Below, one piece after another: positions 36,094 to 44,258 of a DNA stretch of 64,000 nt. Below the pieces are notes generated by a model. That model did no database searches, was not told where the DNA came from, and worked only from the letters and a program-made list of their open reading frames with translations. The stretch covers positions 1,426,001-1,490,000 of the forward strand of contig NZ_JAGIOK010000001.1 of assembly GCF_017876655.1 (NCBI RefSeq), written 5' to 3'. The DNA comes from Microbacterium imperiale. Its GTDB lineage: Bacteria > Actinomycetota > Actinomycetes > Actinomycetales > Microbacteriaceae. Numbering within the stretch: position 1 is the stretch's first letter; every line of letters starts with the position of its first letter. The translations under genes were made by a program, and so were the position numbers.

Positions 36094-36169
36094 GAGAACC
36101 GCTTCCTCTCCGCCGGATCGAAGCCCGCGATCCCCCCAGGCTAGCGGCCTGACCGACGCGCCCCACCGA

Positions 36170-36181
36170 TAGAGTCGACGC
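36170..36181 (+). promoter_or_regulatory. Leaderless -10 element (TAGAGT) of the GH6 gene
   Basis: TAGAGT (36170-36175) followed by six bases and a GTG start at 36182, with no ribosome site. The identical hexamer and spacing precede the DUF4012 gene at 41679. Confidence 0.6.
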
Positions 36182-37279
36182 GTGAGAAAGCGTCCGCGCT
36201 CCGACGCGTCGCGACAGTACGTCGTGACCGGGCACTACGAGCCGCCCGCGGACGTCCCGCGCCCCGCCCCCGCCCCCCGTCGTCGGAGGCGGATTCCGCG
36301 GTGGGCGTGGATCGCGCTCATCGTCGCCGGCGTCGCCCTCGTCGTCACCGCGATCGCCCTCGTGGTCTCGCTCGTGATGAACGGCGTGCAGATGCTCACC
36401 GCCCGCCCGCCGGCCGTGGGCACCGCGTTCGTCGCCCCCGACGAATCGAAGGCGGCGCGCGCCGCCGCGGCAGGAGGGCCGGCCGATGAACTCGCCGCGG
36501 CCGAGTACCTCGCGGCGCAGCCCACCGCCTACTGGCTGACGCCCGAGCAGGACCCGATCGGCTCAGTGGGCCCGCGCATCCTCGACATCGCGCAGGAGGC
36601 GCGCGAGAGCGACGCCGCTCTCGCCGTCGTCGTGTACGGCCTTCCGGGACGCGACTGCGGCAACCACTCCGCCGGCGGGCTCGACGAGGCCGACTACGAG
36701 ACCTGGACCACGCAGATCGGCAACGCCCTGCGCTCGGTGCGCGACGTCAAAAAGGTCGTCGTCGTCGAGCCCGACAGCCTGGCACTGGCGCCGCAGTGCG
36801 GCAACGTCGCCGAGCGGGTCGAGCAGCTGCGGGGTGCGATCGGCCGCCTGACCGGCACCGACACGTGGGTCTACGTCGACGGCGGACACTCCAACTGGCT
36901 CGGCCCCGACGCGATGGCCGACCTCGTCCGCCAGGTCGTCGGCCCGGGGGTGCGCGGCTTCGCGACGAACGTGTCGAACTTCAACCACACGTACGACGAG
37001 TTCGCCTACGCGCACGAGCTGTCCGAGCGCCTGAACGGACTGCACGCCCTCGTCGACACGTCGCGCAACGGTGCCGGTGCGCCCGCCGACGGCGAGTGGT
37101 GCAACCCGCCCGGACGCACCGTGGGCGACCCGAGCGGCACCTACGGCGACGATGTCGTCGACACCAACCTCTGGATCAAACCGCCGGGCGAGAGCGACGG
37201 ACCGTGCAACGGCGGACCCGCCGCCGGCGTGTGGTGGCCGGCCGGAGCAGTCGACCTCACGCGCGACGCGACGCGCTGA
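36182..37279 (+). CDS. Membrane-anchored glycoside hydrolase family 6 (endoglucanase-like)
   Basis: 365 residues. A basic, Pro-rich cytoplasmic start leads into one helix (about 41-66, WAWIALIVAGVALVVTAIAL), so the catalytic domain is extracytoplasmic and tethered. GH6 landmarks: GLPGRDCG with Asp158 (equivalent to Asp175 of Trichoderma Cel6A), VVVEPDSLA with Asp198 (the acid, Asp221), YVDGGHSNWL, LVDTSRNG, EWCNPPGR and LWIKPPGESDG. There is no cellulose-binding module. Secreted degradative GH6 enzymes usually have one; a tethered bare domain next to a polysaccharide synthase suggests trimming of the cell's own glucan, as BcsZ does in cellulose operons (inference). Confidence 0.9.
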   Translation: MRKRPRSDASRQYVVTGHYEPPADVPRPAPAPRRRRRIPRWAWIALIVAGVALVVTAIALVVSLVMNGVQMLTARPPAVGTAFVAPDESKAARAAAAGGPADELAAAEYLAAQPTAYWLTPEQDPIGSVGPRILDIAQEARESDAALAVVVYGLPGRDCGNHSAGGLDEADYETWTTQIGNALRSVRDVKKVVVVEPDSLALAPQCGNVAERVEQLRGAIGRLTGTDTWVYVDGGHSNWLGPDAMADLVRQVVGPGVRGFATNVSNFNHTYDEFAYAHELSERLNGLHALVDTSRNGAGAPADGEWCNPPGRTVGDPSGTYGDDVVDTNLWIKPPGESDGPCNGGPAAGVWWPAGAVDLTRDATR

Positions 37280-37324
37280 CCGTGTCCTCCGTTCGGGCGA
37301 CACTGCCGCGACCCGCTCGTGTGG

Positions 37325-37361
37325 CAAAATAACCCGAACCTGAGCGAGAGAAGTGACGATC
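37325..37361 (+). promoter_or_regulatory. -10 element and ribosome site of the response regulator gene
   Basis: CAAAAT (37325-37330) is a plausible -10, giving a leader of about 25 bases that contains GAGAGAAG (37346 region), eight bases before the ATG at 37362. This site decides the start against a GTG at 37353. Confidence 0.5.
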
Positions 37362-38471
37362 ATGGCGTCCGAGCAGCTGAAGACCGCGGTCATCGTCGAG
37401 GACGACCCGGACATCCGGCATCTGCTCGTCGAGGTGCTCGAGGCGGCGTGCTTCTCGACCGTCTCGGTCGGCAACGGCATCGACGGCATCCAGGCGGTCC
37501 TGTCGTACCGCCCGCTGCTGACGACCCTCGACGTCAACATGCCGGGCATCGACGGGTTCGAGGCCGCGCGCCGCATCCGCGCGCAGAGCGACACCTACAT
37601 CATCATGCTCACCGGCCTGTCGGAAGAGGCCGACGTCGTGCTGGGCCTCGGTGCCGGCGCCGACGAGTACATCGTCAAGCCTTTCCGCCCCCGCGAGTTC
37701 CGCGCGCGCGTCGACGCCCTGTTGCGCCGCCCCCGCGCCGCGGCGCCGCAGCAGCAGGCTCCCCGGCAGGATTCGGTCGGACCGTCGTTCCCCGGCGCCC
37801 GCCCCGCCGCCGCCCCGGGGGCCGCGACCGCTCCGACCTCCGGCGCCCCGCTGTCGTACGAGGAGTACCTCGCACAGTTCCCCGGCGCTGTCCCGCCCGC
37901 ACAGGCCGTCCCGCCGACTGCTCCTCCCGCGCCGCAGCAGCCCGTGTATGCGCCCCCGGCGTCCGCGCCGACGCAGCAGCCCGCCCCGGCGCAACCGGCG
38001 CCGCCCGCGCAGCAGCCGGTGCAGCAGCCCATCATCGTGCATCACCCGAGCGATCCCACCGCCGTCGCGCCGGCGTCGAGCTCGGAGCTGGTCGTGCACC
38101 AGCCCGCGGGCGAGCTCGTCCCCACCGGTGAGAACTGGCTGGTCCACCGCGACCTGCAGGTCGACACCGACACGCGCCTGGCCTACATCGGCGGCCGCGA
38201 GCTCGACCTCACCCGCACGGAGTTCGACCTGCTGTCGACTCTGATGGCATCCAAGCGACGCGTGCGCTCGAAGGCCGACCTCACGCTCGTCCTGCGCGGC
38301 GAGTCCTATGTCACGAGCTACTTCGTGGGCGAGGCCGACAAGCGCGCGATCGAAGCGCACATGACGAACCTGCGACGCAAGCTCAGCGACAACCCGACGA
38401 CCCCGCGGTACATCGAGACCGTCCGCGGCGTCGGTTACCGGATGACCTCCGAGGTCGCCGCTCCGGCCTGA
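37362..38471 (+). CDS. Orphan OmpR-type response regulator with a long Pro/Ala/Gln linker
   Basis: 369 residues. The receiver domain (1-118) has the acidic pocket Glu13-Asp14-Asp15, phospho-acceptor Asp57 in TTLDVNMPG, Thr84 and Lys106 in YIVKPF. Residues about 120-245 are a low-complexity Pro/Ala/Gln linker, far longer than the usual 10-20. The C-terminal winged helix (about 260-365) is a Trans_reg_C domain: LTRTEFDLLSTLMASKRRVR and AHMTNLRRKLSDNP, then VRGVGYRM. No histidine kinase is adjacent. Between a glucan hydrolase and a glycan synthase, it probably regulates this surface locus (inference). Confidence 0.9.
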   Translation: MASEQLKTAVIVEDDPDIRHLLVEVLEAACFSTVSVGNGIDGIQAVLSYRPLLTTLDVNMPGIDGFEAARRIRAQSDTYIIMLTGLSEEADVVLGLGAGADEYIVKPFRPREFRARVDALLRRPRAAAPQQQAPRQDSVGPSFPGARPAAAPGAATAPTSGAPLSYEEYLAQFPGAVPPAQAVPPTAPPAPQQPVYAPPASAPTQQPAPAQPAPPAQQPVQQPIIVHHPSDPTAVAPASSSELVVHQPAGELVPTGENWLVHRDLQVDTDTRLAYIGGRELDLTRTEFDLLSTLMASKRRVRSKADLTLVLRGESYVTSYFVGEADKRAIEAHMTNLRRKLSDNPTTPRYIETVRGVGYRMTSEVAAPA

Positions 38472-38485
38472 TCGCCGCTCGGTCG

Positions 38486-39982
38486 TCAGACCTGGTAGCC
38501 GTGCTGGCGGCGCACCAGCTTGGTGAACATCAGCAGCGTCTGCAGGACGGTCACGACGCCGACGATCGGCCAGCCGATCCAGAGGATCGACGACTGCGCG
38601 ACCGGACCGACGAGGTTCCAGACGACCGCCATCGCCAGCAGCACTGCCGCGAGGATGAGCATCGGCACCCAGTGGCCGATGCTGCCGCCGCCGCTCTCGG
38701 CCTTGGCCTGCATCGCCCAGTTGTCGACCTTCTTCTTCGACAGGAAGCGCGACCATGACCGCATGAAGTGCCCCAGTCGGATCCACATGAACGCCTCGGC
38801 CGGAAAGACGAGGATGGCGAACAGGATGTCGCGCTGGTTGTGGTCCTTGATGCTGCGCGCCATGCGCAGGTTCAGCAGCACGGCCACGAGCGGCGGGATG
38901 AGCCACAGCGGCGAGAACACGAACGCGTTGATCGAGAGCGAGCCCGCGAGCAGGATGAGGAAGGCCACGCGCACGAACAGGTTCGTGAGCATGCCGAAGT
39001 TCTCGAACCAGCGCAGGCGCAGGTTGGGGTGGAAGGGCTGGCCCTTGGTGTCGCCGCGCTGCCCGGGCCACATGAGCTCGATCGCGCCGTACGTCCACTT
39101 GACCTGCTGCGCGTCGTAGCCCTTCAGCGTCGTCATGCCGCCGACGTTGGCCCGTGCGTAGGGGCTGATCTTGGTGAGGTACCCGGCGCTCTTGATCTGC
39201 AGCGACAGCAGCGAGTCCTCGACCTCGGAGTCCTTCACCCACGGCGTTGACTGGTGGTTCTGCTTCATCGCGTCGCGCAGGGCGTTGGTCGAGAAGATCG
39301 AGAACTGGCCGCCGAGCACCGCCATGTTGCGCCCGCGCAGCAGGTTCTGCATGTTGAACGCGGCGAACTGCGTGCGCTGACCGGCGATGAGGAACTTGCC
39401 GATCGTGCCGGTGATGGGCTTGTCGTCGATCGAGTAGATCGCCGAGATGCCGCCGATGCGCGAGTCGCCGACGGCCTCGGCCTCGAGGTACTCGACGGCC
39501 CGCGAGTCGGCGATGGTGTCGCCGTCGACACCGAGCAGGTAGTCGTAGCCCTCGACGAGCGAGTAGCCGTAGTTGAGCGCGCCTACCTTCTTGTCGGGGT
39601 TCTTGCCGATGTCGTGGACGAACACCTCGGTGAACTGGGTCCCGAGCTCCGTCGTGACCTCGTGCGGTCCGGCGTACTCCGCCGCGATCTTGACGGTGTT
39701 GTCGGAGGTGTTGTTCGCGATGACGTGGATGACGTCGGGCACGCGGCTCTGCGCGAGCAGGCCCTCGATCACCGCGGCGATCGACTCCTCCTCGTTGTAG
39801 GCCGGGATGATGCAGCCGATCGTCGAGCGGTGGACGGTCGTGCTCTCGAGCACCGACTCGAAGTCGTCCTCGTACGCCGCGTCGAAGTGCTCGGGAACCG
39901 GAAGCGGAGCCGGCTGCACCGACTGCACGGGACGCGAGGGGTGCGCGAACGCCGGAGTCGTGGGGAACGGCGTCTGGGTCAT
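38486..39982 (-). CDS. Processive GT2 synthase (cellulose/hyaluronan synthase-like)
   Basis: 498 residues. The soluble N-terminus (about 50) is followed by a GT-A domain: CIIPAYNEEESIAAVIEGLL, the donor DxD in LLGVDGDTIAD (Asp153, Asp155), the acceptor-side EVEDS (Glu255-Asp256) and an AQQVKWTYG block at 291-299 that stands for the QxxRW motif of processive synthases. Four or more C-terminal helices start near 325 and could form a translocation path. There is no PilZ domain, so no direct c-di-GMP control is visible. Together with the tethered GH6 enzyme it suggests export of a beta-linked glucan or similar polymer. Converges with the response regulator, 14 bases apart. Confidence 0.87.
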   Translation of the reverse strand: MTQTPFPTTPAFAHPSRPVQSVQPAPLPVPEHFDAAYEDDFESVLESTTVHRSTIGCIIPAYNEEESIAAVIEGLLAQSRVPDVIHVIANNTSDNTVKIAAEYAGPHEVTTELGTQFTEVFVHDIGKNPDKKVGALNYGYSLVEGYDYLLGVDGDTIADSRAVEYLEAEAVGDSRIGGISAIYSIDDKPITGTIGKFLIAGQRTQFAAFNMQNLLRGRNMAVLGGQFSIFSTNALRDAMKQNHQSTPWVKDSEVEDSLLSLQIKSAGYLTKISPYARANVGGMTTLKGYDAQQVKWTYGAIELMWPGQRGDTKGQPFHPNLRLRWFENFGMLTNLFVRVAFLILLAGSLSINAFVFSPLWLIPPLVAVLLNLRMARSIKDHNQRDILFAILVFPAEAFMWIRLGHFMRSWSRFLSKKKVDNWAMQAKAESGGGSIGHWVPMLILAAVLLAMAVVWNLVGPVAQSSILWIGWPIVGVVTVLQTLLMFTKLVRRQHGYQV

Positions 39983-40109
39983 GCGATCACGTCCTGTGCG
40001 AGTGCGAAGCGGCGGTGTGTGCCGGAATCCATTGTGGAACGACCGGTGCTCAGACGGGCCGAAGGGAACCGCAATTTTCGCGCAAGGATCGGCGCCGCCG
40101 GAGCGCGCG

Positions 40110-40850
40110 TCAGGGGGTCGCGGACGGCGTCGGGGCGGAGGCCTGCGCCTGATCGGCGGAGAAGATCGCCACCGGCAGGTACTGGTACACGGTCTGCTGC
40201 ATGAAGCTCGCGTCGTCGTTCGCGTTGCCCTCGACCCAGACGGTCATCGCGAACTCGAGCGTCATGCCGTAGGTGTCGACCGGCAGCCCGTGGATGACGG
40301 TCTCGGGCACGTACAGCCCGCCCTGGAAGCTGTTGAGCAGCAGGCCGCGGTCCGAGCGGATGGTGTCGGAGGGCACCAGGGTGCGCGGGTCGGCGCTGAA
40401 TTGGAACGGGCTCTGCACCTGTCCGGAGGTCTGCGCGGTCTGCGATGTGATCGAGATCGACGAGATGAACACGCGGCGCTTCTGCGACAGCACCGACTTC
40501 TCGTCGACGCGGTTGTCGTGGACGTTCACCGCGAACCCGAAGGTCTTCTCGGCGTCGGCGGTCCATTCCTGCGTGCGCTTGGGGTTCTGCGCCCACACAT
40601 CGAGCCGCAGCTCGAGGTCCTGCGCGACGTCGGACGACAGCGCCACCGAGCCGTCGTAGGTGAACTGCGAGTTGAAGGCCATCGCCGGCGACTCCGACGG
40701 AGCGGGTGCGGGGACGGCCGACACCGGCTCCCCCTGCACGGTGTTGATCATGTCGGCGACCTGCGTGCAGCCGCTGAGCACGGCGAGGGAGAGGGCGAGA
40801 CCGCCCGCGGCGACGGCGGTGCGGAGGGGGAGGGAGCGGCGCGGAGACAT
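40110..40850 (-). CDS. Lipoprotein of unknown function, paralogue of the next gene
   Basis: 246 residues with a lipoprotein signal (RTAVAAGGLALSLAVLSGC). After a Pro/Ser/Ala linker the body is beta-rich, with NSQFTYDGSVALSSDVAQDL and AEKTFGFAVNVHDNRVDEKS. The end (MTLEFAMTVWVEGN...QQTVYQYLPVAIF) matches the end of the lipoprotein encoded at 40982-41611 (VTLRFTYDFLVQTT...KQTASDSLTVAIA), so they are related. The ATG at 40850 is chosen because it directly precedes the signal peptide; no ribosome site is visible. No enzyme motif seen. Lies between the GT2 synthase and its paralogue, same strand. Confidence 0.78.
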   Translation of the reverse strand: MSPRRSLPLRTAVAAGGLALSLAVLSGCTQVADMINTVQGEPVSAVPAPAPSESPAMAFNSQFTYDGSVALSSDVAQDLELRLDVWAQNPKRTQEWTADAEKTFGFAVNVHDNRVDEKSVLSQKRRVFISSISITSQTAQTSGQVQSPFQFSADPRTLVPSDTIRSDRGLLLNSFQGGLYVPETVIHGLPVDTYGMTLEFAMTVWVEGNANDDASFMQQTVYQYLPVAIFSADQAQASAPTPSATP

Positions 40851-40981
40851 GCGAGACCAGGGCTTTCGAGACGGGACGCCGGCGTCGAGTGTCCGCGGGC
40901 TCGGCCATACAATCACCCGTCAGGGCGCCGCATCGGCGACTTGGGCGACTCTTCAGTCGGTCTTGCGGCGACCTTGAGCTT

Positions 40982-41611
40982 TCAGCCCGCGGGCTCCTGC
41001 GCCGCGATGGCGACGGTGAGGCTGTCGCTCGCGGTCTGCTTCGCGTACTCGCTCGAGGTGGGCGTCGTCTGCACCAGGAAGTCGTAGGTGAACCGGAGCG
41101 TGACGAAGGTCGCGTCGGGCGGCACCTCGCCGACGTAGAACGTCTGCGAGTAGCTGTAGGGCGAGAGCACGAGGTAGCCCGGGTTGGTGGCCGACTGATC
41201 GGCACTGGGCTCGAGCGGTCCGAGGTCGCCCTCGGCGTTGCCCGGCACCGCGATCATGGTGGCCTTCTGCAGGTACACCCGCTGACCGTCATCCGGCGAC
41301 ACCGTCGTGACGAGCGACAGGCTCACGGGCTTGAGCGCGCTCGCCGACCAGCGGTCCATCGACAGATCCGACCAGTAGTTGAGGGATGCCGTCACAGCCC
41401 CGGCCGTCACCTGACGCTCGGTCGACCCGCTCGAGAGGTCGTTGGGGACGGGCGGCGGCACCACCGAGCGCGAGACGCTCGGCGACGGCGCCGGCTCGCC
41501 CGATCCGGTTTCCCCTCCGCCGGAGGGAAGGTTCCACGGCGCGGGCCCGCAGCCCACGAGCGCCACGGCGGTCACCGTCATCGCGGCGGCCGTCGCCCAG
41601 CGTCGCATCAT
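40982..41611 (-). CDS. Lipoprotein of unknown function
   Basis: 209 residues with signal MMRRWATAAAMTVTAVALVG followed by the lipid Cys, and a Gly/Ser/Pro linker. The body is beta-rich and threonine/serine-rich (LKPVSLSLVTTVSPDDGQRV, YLVLSPYSYSQTFYVGEVPP). The C-terminal 35 residues align with those of the neighbouring lipoprotein. GGGAGG is placed four bases before the first ATG and seven before the second, so either may be used. It is transcribed away from the DUF4012 gene. Likely cell-surface binding or structural partner of the polysaccharide locus (inference). Confidence 0.78.
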   Translation of the reverse strand: MMRRWATAAAMTVTAVALVGCGPAPWNLPSGGGETGSGEPAPSPSVSRSVVPPPVPNDLSSGSTERQVTAGAVTASLNYWSDLSMDRWSASALKPVSLSLVTTVSPDDGQRVYLQKATMIAVPGNAEGDLGPLEPSADQSATNPGYLVLSPYSYSQTFYVGEVPPDATFVTLRFTYDFLVQTTPTSSEYAKQTASDSLTVAIAAQEPAG

Positions 41612-41666
41612 CGTTCCTCCCGGTCCCCGTAGCAAAGTGTACGCACGCGCACGCAGGCTGGCCGCC

Positions 41667-41678
41667 TAGAGTGTTCGG
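41667..41678 (+). promoter_or_regulatory. Leaderless -10 element (TAGAGT) of the DUF4012 gene
   Basis: TAGAGT (41667-41672) ends six bases before the GTG at 41679 and there is no ribosome site. Same hexamer and spacing as upstream of the GH6 gene, which suggests the two could respond alike. Confidence 0.6.
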
Positions 41679-43478
41679 GTGCCGAACGCCGTCTCGTCCC
41701 GGCCCCTGCGGAGGGCGCAGCTCGCGCTGATCGCCGTGGCCGCCGCATTCCTGCTCGCCGTCGTCGTCCTCGCCGCGTGGGTGGGCATCCGCGGGGCCCT
41801 GGCCTATGGCGAGCTGCGCGAGGTCGAGTCCTCCGCCCGCACCGCCGTCGACTCCATCGCCGATCCCGCCGCGGCGGCCCCGCACATCGCCGACGTCGCC
41901 GAGCACGCCGCGAACGCTCGCGACCTCACCTCCGACCCGCTGTGGCGGCTGGCCGAGGGAGCGCCCTGGATCGGCCCGCAGCTGAGCGCGGTCGCCACGA
42001 TCGCCGCGGCGGCCGACGACGTGGCCCGCGACGGACTCGTACCGCTCGCCGACGTCGCGTCGGCGTTCTCGGCCGACGCCTTCCGCCCCGTCGACGGCCG
42101 CATCGACACCGCGATCTTCACCGAGATCGCCGGTCCCGCGCGCGCCGGCGCCGACACCGTGGCCGATGCGGCGGCATCCGTGTCCGCGCTCGATGACACC
42201 CCGCTGCTGGCCCCGGTGCGGTCGGCGGTCGACGAGGTCGCCACCCTGCTCGACACCGGCGCCACGGCGACCGACGCGCTCGCCCGCGCCGCGACCCTGC
42301 TGCCCGCGATGCTGGGCGCATCGGGCGAGCGCACCTACCTCGTGGCCTTCCAGAACAACGCCGAGTGGCGCTCGATGGGCGGCATCGTCGGCGCGATGGC
42401 CGTGATCCGCACCGCCGACGGGCGCATCGAGCTCACCGGCCAGGGCTCGTCGTCGGACTTCCGCAACTTCGGCGAGCCGGTGCTGCCCCTCGACCCCGAG
42501 ATCGAGCGCATCTACGAGACGCGTCCGGGCCGTTACATCCAGAACGTCACCCAGATCCCCGACTTCACCGTCGGCGCACCGCTGGCCCGCGAGATGTGGC
42601 TGCGCGAGAGCGGGCAGTCCGTCGACGGTGTCATCGCCACCGACCCCGTCGCCCTGTCGTACATCCTCGAGGCGACGGGCCCCGTCGAGCTGCCGACGGG
42701 CGACGTGCTGTCGTCCGAGAACGCCGTCGCGCTGCTGCTCAACGACGTCTACGCGCGGTACGAGGATCCGCGGGCACAGGATGCCTTCTTCGCGGCGGCC
42801 TCCGCGGCGGTCTTCGAGCGCCTCGCCGCCGGCGCCGCCGACCCCGCGACGCTCATCAGTGCCCTCGGCCGCGCCGGCGACCAGCGGCGGCTGCTGCTGT
42901 GGAGCGCCGTGCCGGAGGACCAGGCCGTGCTCGCGGACACGACGCTCGCGGGCACCCTGCCCGCGAGCGATGACGACACCGCCGCCTTCGGCGTGTTCCT
43001 CAACGACGGCACCGGCTCGAAGATGGACTACTACCTCACCGCCGACACCCGGCTGACGTGGGGCTCGTGCACGACCGACGGCCGCGGCGCCGGCGCCGCT
43101 CCGCTCACGCTCGACGTCACTCTCACCAACAACGCCCCCGCCGATGCTGCCACCGCACTCCCCGAGTACGTCACGGGCGGCGGCGCGTTCGGGGTGCCCC
43201 CGGGGGTGGCGCGGACGGTCGCCTATCTGTACCTCCCCGAGGGCTACGCGCTGTCATCGGCGGTCCGATCCGACGGCGCCGGCTTCGGCGGCGGATCGCA
43301 CGCCGGCCGGCAGGTCATGGTGTTCTCGTCAGACCTGGCTCCGGGGCAGTCGGTGACCGCGACCCTCACGGTGACCCCCGATGGCGGCGTCGGCGTGTCG
43401 AGCGCCTCCGCCGCCGTGACGCCGACCATCGACGCGAATCGGCCCACGATTGTTGTCGCCGGGTGCGGCGGGGCATAG
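41679..43478 (+). CDS. DUF4012 membrane protein
   Basis: 599 residues: one N-terminal helix (LALIAVAAAFLLAVVVLAAW), a long helical segment rich in Ala/Asp, then the DUF4012 core with the family hallmark AFQNNAEWRSMGGIVGAMAV and the TDPVALSYILEATGPVELPT segment. The C-terminal third is beta-rich. DUF4012 proteins are common in actinobacterial exopolysaccharide clusters, but their activity is not established; the extracytoplasmic domain may bind glycan. Translation starts with GTG at 41679 on a leaderless transcript. The stop is 13 bases before the first LPATG gene. Confidence 0.88.
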   Translation: MPNAVSSRPLRRAQLALIAVAAAFLLAVVVLAAWVGIRGALAYGELREVESSARTAVDSIADPAAAAPHIADVAEHAANARDLTSDPLWRLAEGAPWIGPQLSAVATIAAAADDVARDGLVPLADVASAFSADAFRPVDGRIDTAIFTEIAGPARAGADTVADAAASVSALDDTPLLAPVRSAVDEVATLLDTGATATDALARAATLLPAMLGASGERTYLVAFQNNAEWRSMGGIVGAMAVIRTADGRIELTGQGSSSDFRNFGEPVLPLDPEIERIYETRPGRYIQNVTQIPDFTVGAPLAREMWLRESGQSVDGVIATDPVALSYILEATGPVELPTGDVLSSENAVALLLNDVYARYEDPRAQDAFFAAASAAVFERLAAGAADPATLISALGRAGDQRRLLLWSAVPEDQAVLADTTLAGTLPASDDDTAAFGVFLNDGTGSKMDYYLTADTRLTWGSCTTDGRGAGAAPLTLDVTLTNNAPADAATALPEYVTGGGAFGVPPGVARTVAYLYLPEGYALSSAVRSDGAGFGGGSHAGRQVMVFSSDLAPGQSVTATLTVTPDGGVGVSSASAAVTPTIDANRPTIVVAGCGGA

Positions 43479-43491
43479 ACTCAGCCCCATC

Positions 43492-44046
43492 ATGCGCCGC
43501 ACCGCCTCTTTCGCCGCCGCTGCGGCCCTCGCCGCCGCGATCGTCGCGCTTCCCGCCGCGGCATCCGCGTCGACGACCGGTGCGACCATCTACCCGCCGA
43601 CGAACTCGTGCACGACGACGCCGAGCACGTTCGTCGCCGGCAGCACCGTCGAGTTCGCCTGCGCCGACGGCACCTTCGGCCCCGACGAGGCCGTTACCAT
43701 CACCGTGCGCGGTGAGAACGGCGCCGGCGTCGTGTTCGCCCGCGCCTCCTTCGCCGTCACCACCGGCACCACGGTCCGCGAGTCCACCGCCAGCGGCGCC
43801 CTCGAGCCCGTCGCGCTGACCTTCCCGGCCGATGCCGTCGGCGTCTACAACATCGAGGCGATCTCCGCCTCGTCCGCCGGCGGCACGGCGAGCGCGTCGG
43901 TCACGACCGAGGCCGGCCTGCCCGCCACGGGTGGCGACGCACGCACGGCGCTCGGCCTGTGGGTCGGGGGCGGCTCGCTGGTCGCGGCCGGCGCCACGAT
44001 CGCCCTCGCCGCGGCCGTCCGTCGGGCGCGCGACGCGCGCATCTGA
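43492..44046 (+). CDS. LPATG-anchored surface protein 1
   Basis: 184 residues: a signal peptide (cleavage after AAASA), an Ig-like beta domain (TFGPDEAVTITVRGENGAGV), and a sorting signal LPATGGDARTALGLWVGGGS, hydrophobic helix and Arg-rich tail. A sortase would link it to peptidoglycan. Two Cys (SCTTTPSTFVAGSTVEFAC) may form a disulfide. It is a tandem paralogue of the next gene. TAGACT lies ten bases before the ATG, so an own start or read-through from the DUF4012 gene are both possible. Confidence 0.85.
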   Translation: MRRTASFAAAAALAAAIVALPAAASASTTGATIYPPTNSCTTTPSTFVAGSTVEFACADGTFGPDEAVTITVRGENGAGVVFARASFAVTTGTTVRESTASGALEPVALTFPADAVGVYNIEAISASSAGGTASASVTTEAGLPATGGDARTALGLWVGGGSLVAAGATIALAAAVRRARDARI

Positions 44047-44144
44047 CGCGGCGTTCAGCCACCTTCGGCACGTTCCGCCCGCAGCCGCGGCGCGTCGCTT
44101 CCGATCCGGATCGCGAAATGTTAACGCGATCGAAACCTTGAGGG

Positions 44145-44174
44145 TTGCACATCGGAGCGATTTCCCTGGATACT
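44145..44174 (+). promoter_or_regulatory. Promoter of LPATG protein 2
   Basis: -35 TTGCAC (44145-44150), 18-base spacer, -10 GATACT (44169-44174), in an unusually AT-rich 212-base gap. The leader would be about 78 bases, with AGGAAAG and CAGGA purine tracts before the ATG at 44259, so this gene, unlike many here, is not leaderless. Confidence 0.5.
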
Positions 44175-44258
44175 TGCTGAGACCACTCCTGACGTAATCC
44201 TTAGCATTTCGTTTCCGTTGGGTGTGCGCCTTTGGACATCCCCAGGAAAGCAGGACTC

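Noticed and set aside
36182..37279. GH6 enzyme as a secreted plant-cell-wall cellulase
   Set aside because: It has an N-terminal membrane anchor, no cleavable signal peptide and no carbohydrate-binding module, so a housekeeping role at the cell surface fits better.
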